DNA from: Methylosinus sp. H3A
Lineage (GTDB): Bacteria > Pseudomonadota > Alphaproteobacteria > Rhizobiales > Beijerinckiaceae
DNA: 64,000 nt
NCBI RefSeq assembly: GCF_015709455.1
Contig: NZ_JADNQW010000005.1
Location: forward strand, 2,968,501 to 3,032,500
Reading direction: 5' to 3'
A program made the position numbers and the translations under genes. This document shows, piece by piece, positions 61,563-64,000 of the stretch (positions within the stretch are counted from its first letter, which is position 1; the number at the start of each line of letters is the position of its first letter). Below the pieces are notes generated by a model. It worked only from the letters and a program-made list of their open reading frames with translations. It did not search any database and was not told the DNA's origin.

Positions 61563-64000
61563 ATGGCGGAAAAAGTCGCCGGCGCCCTAAAAACCGGCTC
61601 CGCCTTCGGTGACGTCTCCCTCGCCGACCGTTTCGATCTCTCCAAGACTCATGTGCTGCTCAACGGCACGCAGGCGATCGTGCGTCTTCTGCTGATGCAG
61701 AAGGAGATGGATCGTCGCGCCGGCCTGCGCACGGCGGGCTTCGTCTCCGGCTATCGCGGCTCGCCGCTCGGCGGCATAGACGCGCAGCTGCATCGCGCCA
61801 AGCAGCTCTTCGACAAGAGCGATATTTTGTTCATGCCGGGCCTCAACGAGGATCTTGCCGCCACCGCCATTTGGGGCGCGCAGCAGGCCGAGATGCGCGG
61901 CGAGGGCAAATATGACGGCGTCTTCTCCGTCTGGTACGGCAAGGGGCCGGGCGTCGATCGCTCCGGCGACGCGCTGCGCCATGTCAATCTCGCCGGCTCC
62001 TCGCGCAATGGCGGCGTGCTGGCGCTGATGGGCGACGACCATACGGCCGAATCCTCCACCACGGCGCATCAGTCCGAATTTGTTTTCGTCGACATGATGA
62101 TGCCGATCCTCTCGCCCGCCGGCGTGCAGGAGATTCTCGATTACGGCCTCCTCGGCTTCGCGCTGTCGCGCTATGCCGGCGTCTGGGTGGGCTTGAAGCT
62201 CATCAAGGATACGGTCGAATCGACCGCCTCCATCGACGGCTCGTTCGATCGCGTGCGTCCTGTCGCGCCGCTCGATTTTCTGATGCCGCCGGGCGGCCTC
62301 AACATACGTCCGCGCGATCCTGTGCTGACGCAGGAAGAGCGCATGCAGGAGAGCAAGCGCGACGCCATGCTCGCCTTCATCCGCGCCAATCGCCTCAATC
62401 GCATCATCACCTCCGGCGGGCCCAGCGCCAAGATCGGCGTCATCACCGTCGGCAAGTCCTATCTCGACGTGCGTCAGGCGATGGACGATCTCGGCATAGA
62501 CGAGGTGAAGGCCAATGATTACGGCCTGCGCCTCTATAAGATCGCCTGTCCCTGGCCGCTGGAGCCGCAAGGCCTGCGCGAGTTCGTGCGCGGGCTCGAT
62601 CTCGTCATCGTCGTCGAGGAGAAGCGCTCGCTGATCGAGGTGCAGCTGCGCGAGCAGCTCTATGGCTCGTCGCATCAGCCCATCTGCATCGGCAAGAAGG
62701 ACGAGGTGGGCGAATGGCTCTTCCCGGTGAAGGGCTCGCTCGACGCCAATGACGTCGCCATCGCCATTGGCCGGCGCCTGTTGAATTACGTTCGCTCCGA
62801 TGATCTCGAGGGGCGCGTGCTCCGGCTCGAGCAGATGCAGGAGCGGCGCAAGGCGCTGACCGACGCGGGCGTGCGCGTGCCGCATTTTTGCTCCGGCTGC
62901 CCGCATTCGACATCCACCCATGTGCCGGAGGGCATGCGCGCCTATACGGGCATAGGCTGTCATTACATGGCGCAATGGATGGACCGCTCGACCGAGGGCT
63001 ACACACATATGGGCGGCGAGGGCGCCAATTGGATCGGCGAGGCGCCCTTCTCGACGCGCAAGCATGTGTTCCAGAATCTCGGCGACGGCACCTATAATCA
63101 TTCCGGCTCGCTGGCCATTCGCTTCGCTGTCGCGACGAAGACGAACATAACTTTCAAAATTCTCTTCAACGGCGTCGTCGCCATGACCGGCGGACAGGCG
63201 CATGAGGGCGAGCTGACAGTCGAGTCGATCGCGCATCAAATGGCGGCGGAGGGCGTCGCCAAAATCGCGCTGGTGTCCGACGAGCCGCATAAATATTCAT
63301 CGGTCATCCAATGGCCGCCGGGCCTCACCATCTATCATCGCAACGTCATCAACAGCGTGCAGAGCGAGCTGGCCGCGACAGATGGCGTCACCATTCTGAT
63401 CTATGATCAGACCTGCGCGACGGAGAAGCGCCGCGGCCGCAAGCGCGGCGAATATCCCGACCCGGATGTGCGCGTCGTCATCAACGAGCTGGTCTGCGAA
63501 GGCTGCGGCGATTGCGGCCGCGCCTCCAATTGCGTGTCGGTGCAGCCGCTGGAGACGGAGTTCGGCCGCAAGCGCCGCATCGATCAGTCGAGCTGCAACA
63601 AGGACCTCTCCTGTCTCGAGGGCTTCTGCCCGAGCTTCGTCACCGTGCATGGCGCGCGCATGAAAAAGGCCGCGCCGACCAGCGAGACGCAATGTCCGCC
63701 GCCGCCAGAGCCCGCCGTTCCGCAGCTCGGCGCGACGCCTTACGGCGTGCTCGTCGCCGGCATTGGCGGGACGGGCGTCGTGACGGTCAGCGCCATTCTC
63801 GGCATGGCGGCGCATCTCGAGGGCAAGGGTGTCGGCGTCATCGACATGGCCGGCCTCGCGCAAAAGGGCGGCGCCGTCTATTGCCATGTGAAGATCGGCC
63901 GCACGCGCGGCGATGTTCACGCGATCCGCATTGCCGCGGGCGAGGCCGATCTCGTGCTCGGCTGCGATCTCGTCGTCGCCGGCGGCAAGCAGATTCTCGC
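61563..64000 (+). CDS. indolepyruvate:ferredoxin oxidoreductase, fused subunits (5' part)
   Basis: At least 812 residues, cut off by the right edge. This fused 2-oxoacid:ferredoxin oxidoreductase decarboxylates aryl pyruvates (from aromatic amino acids) to aryl acyl-CoA and reduces ferredoxin. Seen in order: pyrimidine-binding/TPP region (GFVSGYRGSPLGGID, GLNEDLAATAIWGAQQ, SVWYGKGPGVDRSGD); TPP-binding region (FCSGCPHSTSTH, GIGCHYMAQWM, GGEGANWIGEAP); a 4Fe-4S cluster site (CEGCGDCGRASNC ... CNKDLSCLEGFC); and the start of the gamma-like domain (GVLVAGIGGTGVVTVSAILGMAA). The GAGGAGAG site at ~61549 supports this ATG. The long fused form is common in aerobic proteobacteria. Confidence 0.94.
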   Translation, partial: MAEKVAGALKTGSAFGDVSLADRFDLSKTHVLLNGTQAIVRLLLMQKEMDRRAGLRTAGFVSGYRGSPLGGIDAQLHRAKQLFDKSDILFMPGLNEDLAATAIWGAQQAEMRGEGKYDGVFSVWYGKGPGVDRSGDALRHVNLAGSSRNGGVLALMGDDHTAESSTTAHQSEFVFVDMMMPILSPAGVQEILDYGLLGFALSRYAGVWVGLKLIKDTVESTASIDGSFDRVRPVAPLDFLMPPGGLNIRPRDPVLTQEERMQESKRDAMLAFIRANRLNRIITSGGPSAKIGVITVGKSYLDVRQAMDDLGIDEVKANDYGLRLYKIACPWPLEPQGLREFVRGLDLVIVVEEKRSLIEVQLREQLYGSSHQPICIGKKDEVGEWLFPVKGSLDANDVAIAIGRRLLNYVRSDDLEGRVLRLEQMQERRKALTDAGVRVPHFCSGCPHSTSTHVPEGMRAYTGIGCHYMAQWMDRSTEGYTHMGGEGANWIGEAPFSTRKHVFQNLGDGTYNHSGSLAIRFAVATKTNITFKILFNGVVAMTGGQAHEGELTVESIAHQMAAEGVAKIALVSDEPHKYSSVIQWPPGLTIYHRNVINSVQSELAATDGVTILIYDQTCATEKRRGRKRGEYPDPDVRVVINELVCEGCGDCGRASNCVSVQPLETEFGRKRRIDQSSCNKDLSCLEGFCPSFVTVHGARMKKAAPTSETQCPPPPEPAVPQLGATPYGVLVAGIGGTGVVTVSAILGMAAHLEGKGVGVIDMAGLAQKGGAVYCHVKIGRTRGDVHAIRIAAGEADLVLGCDLVVAGGKQIL

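Noticed and set aside
61587..63290. A 567-codon minus-strand frame opposite the indolepyruvate oxidoreductase gene
   Set aside because: Antisense to a clearly recognised enzyme; composition is His/Arg/Ala-rich and no family fits.
1..64000. tRNA, rRNA and CRISPR arrays
   Set aside because: I looked for T-loop sequences, long conserved rRNA stretches and regularly spaced direct repeats and saw none.

Overview
The window is GC-rich (roughly two thirds G+C by eye) and densely coded on both strands, with gene families typical of Alphaproteobacteria, order Hyphomicrobiales/Rhizobiales: a PhaR regulator, an EipB/DUF1849 envelope protein, an Omp25/31-like beta-barrel, and LexA boxes of the alphaproteobacterial GTTC-N7-GTTC type. 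A methanotroph such as Methylosinus or Methylocystis would fit the heavy copper complement, but no methane-oxidation gene is present, so the genus is inference. I see no rRNA, tRNA, CRISPR array, prophage or origin.

Layout. 1-5 kb: 3' part of an AlkB-like dioxygenase, a periplasmic cytochrome c with a clear terminator, siroheme synthase, a TonB-dependent siderophore receptor and a decayed PepSY fragment. 5-12 kb: RecQ, a large multicopper oxidase, a lone type II thioesterase, and bifunctional NAD(P)HX repair enzyme. 12-18 kb: acyltransferase-3/SGNH O-acyltransferase, DUF1269 membrane protein, a GDPD-RidA pair, EipB, a REPIN-like inverted repeat pair, beta-carbonic anhydrase. 18-23 kb: copC-copD, glyQ without glyS, a small gene behind two overlapping LexA boxes, an IS630-family element and a ChaC-type enzyme. 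23-31 kb: a KpsE-like polysaccharide export protein with an unknown partner, a small lipoprotein, phaR, a GGDEF-EAL protein, a cupin-gloB pair, a methyltransferase. 31-39 kb: carboxylesterase, EamA transporter, outer-membrane protein, methionine gamma-lyase-type enzyme, then a translationally coupled trio: haem-monooxygenase-like protein, DUF2325 protein, Sfp-type phosphopantetheinyl transferase. 38-48 kb: DUF255 thioredoxin-like protein, FAD amine oxidase with an extra C-terminal domain, small secreted protein, PRC-barrel protein, glycogen-debranching-like enzyme with a GT4 glycosyltransferase, CHAD protein. 48-59 kb: His-rich Ni/Co exporter, an ICMT-like gene, copA (fused to a CopZ domain) and an SDR gene, bioFDA, flavin reductase and acyl-CoA ligase. 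59-64 kb: a zevAB-like metal transport operon and the first 2.4 kb of a fused indolepyruvate:ferredoxin oxidoreductase.

Themes. Metal handling recurs: CopC/CopD, CopA-CopZ and the multicopper oxidase for copper; the siderophore receptor and haem-monooxygenase operon for iron/haem; RcnA-like and ZevAB-like transporters for Ni/Co/Zn. The observations I rate highest are the SOS-box-controlled small gene of unknown function, the CopA-CopZ fusion whose linker is a 27-bp inverted repeat followed by an internal ribosome binding site and ATG, the haem-monooxygenase/DUF2325/PPTase operon, and the palindromic operator between zevAB and the indolepyruvate oxidoreductase gene.
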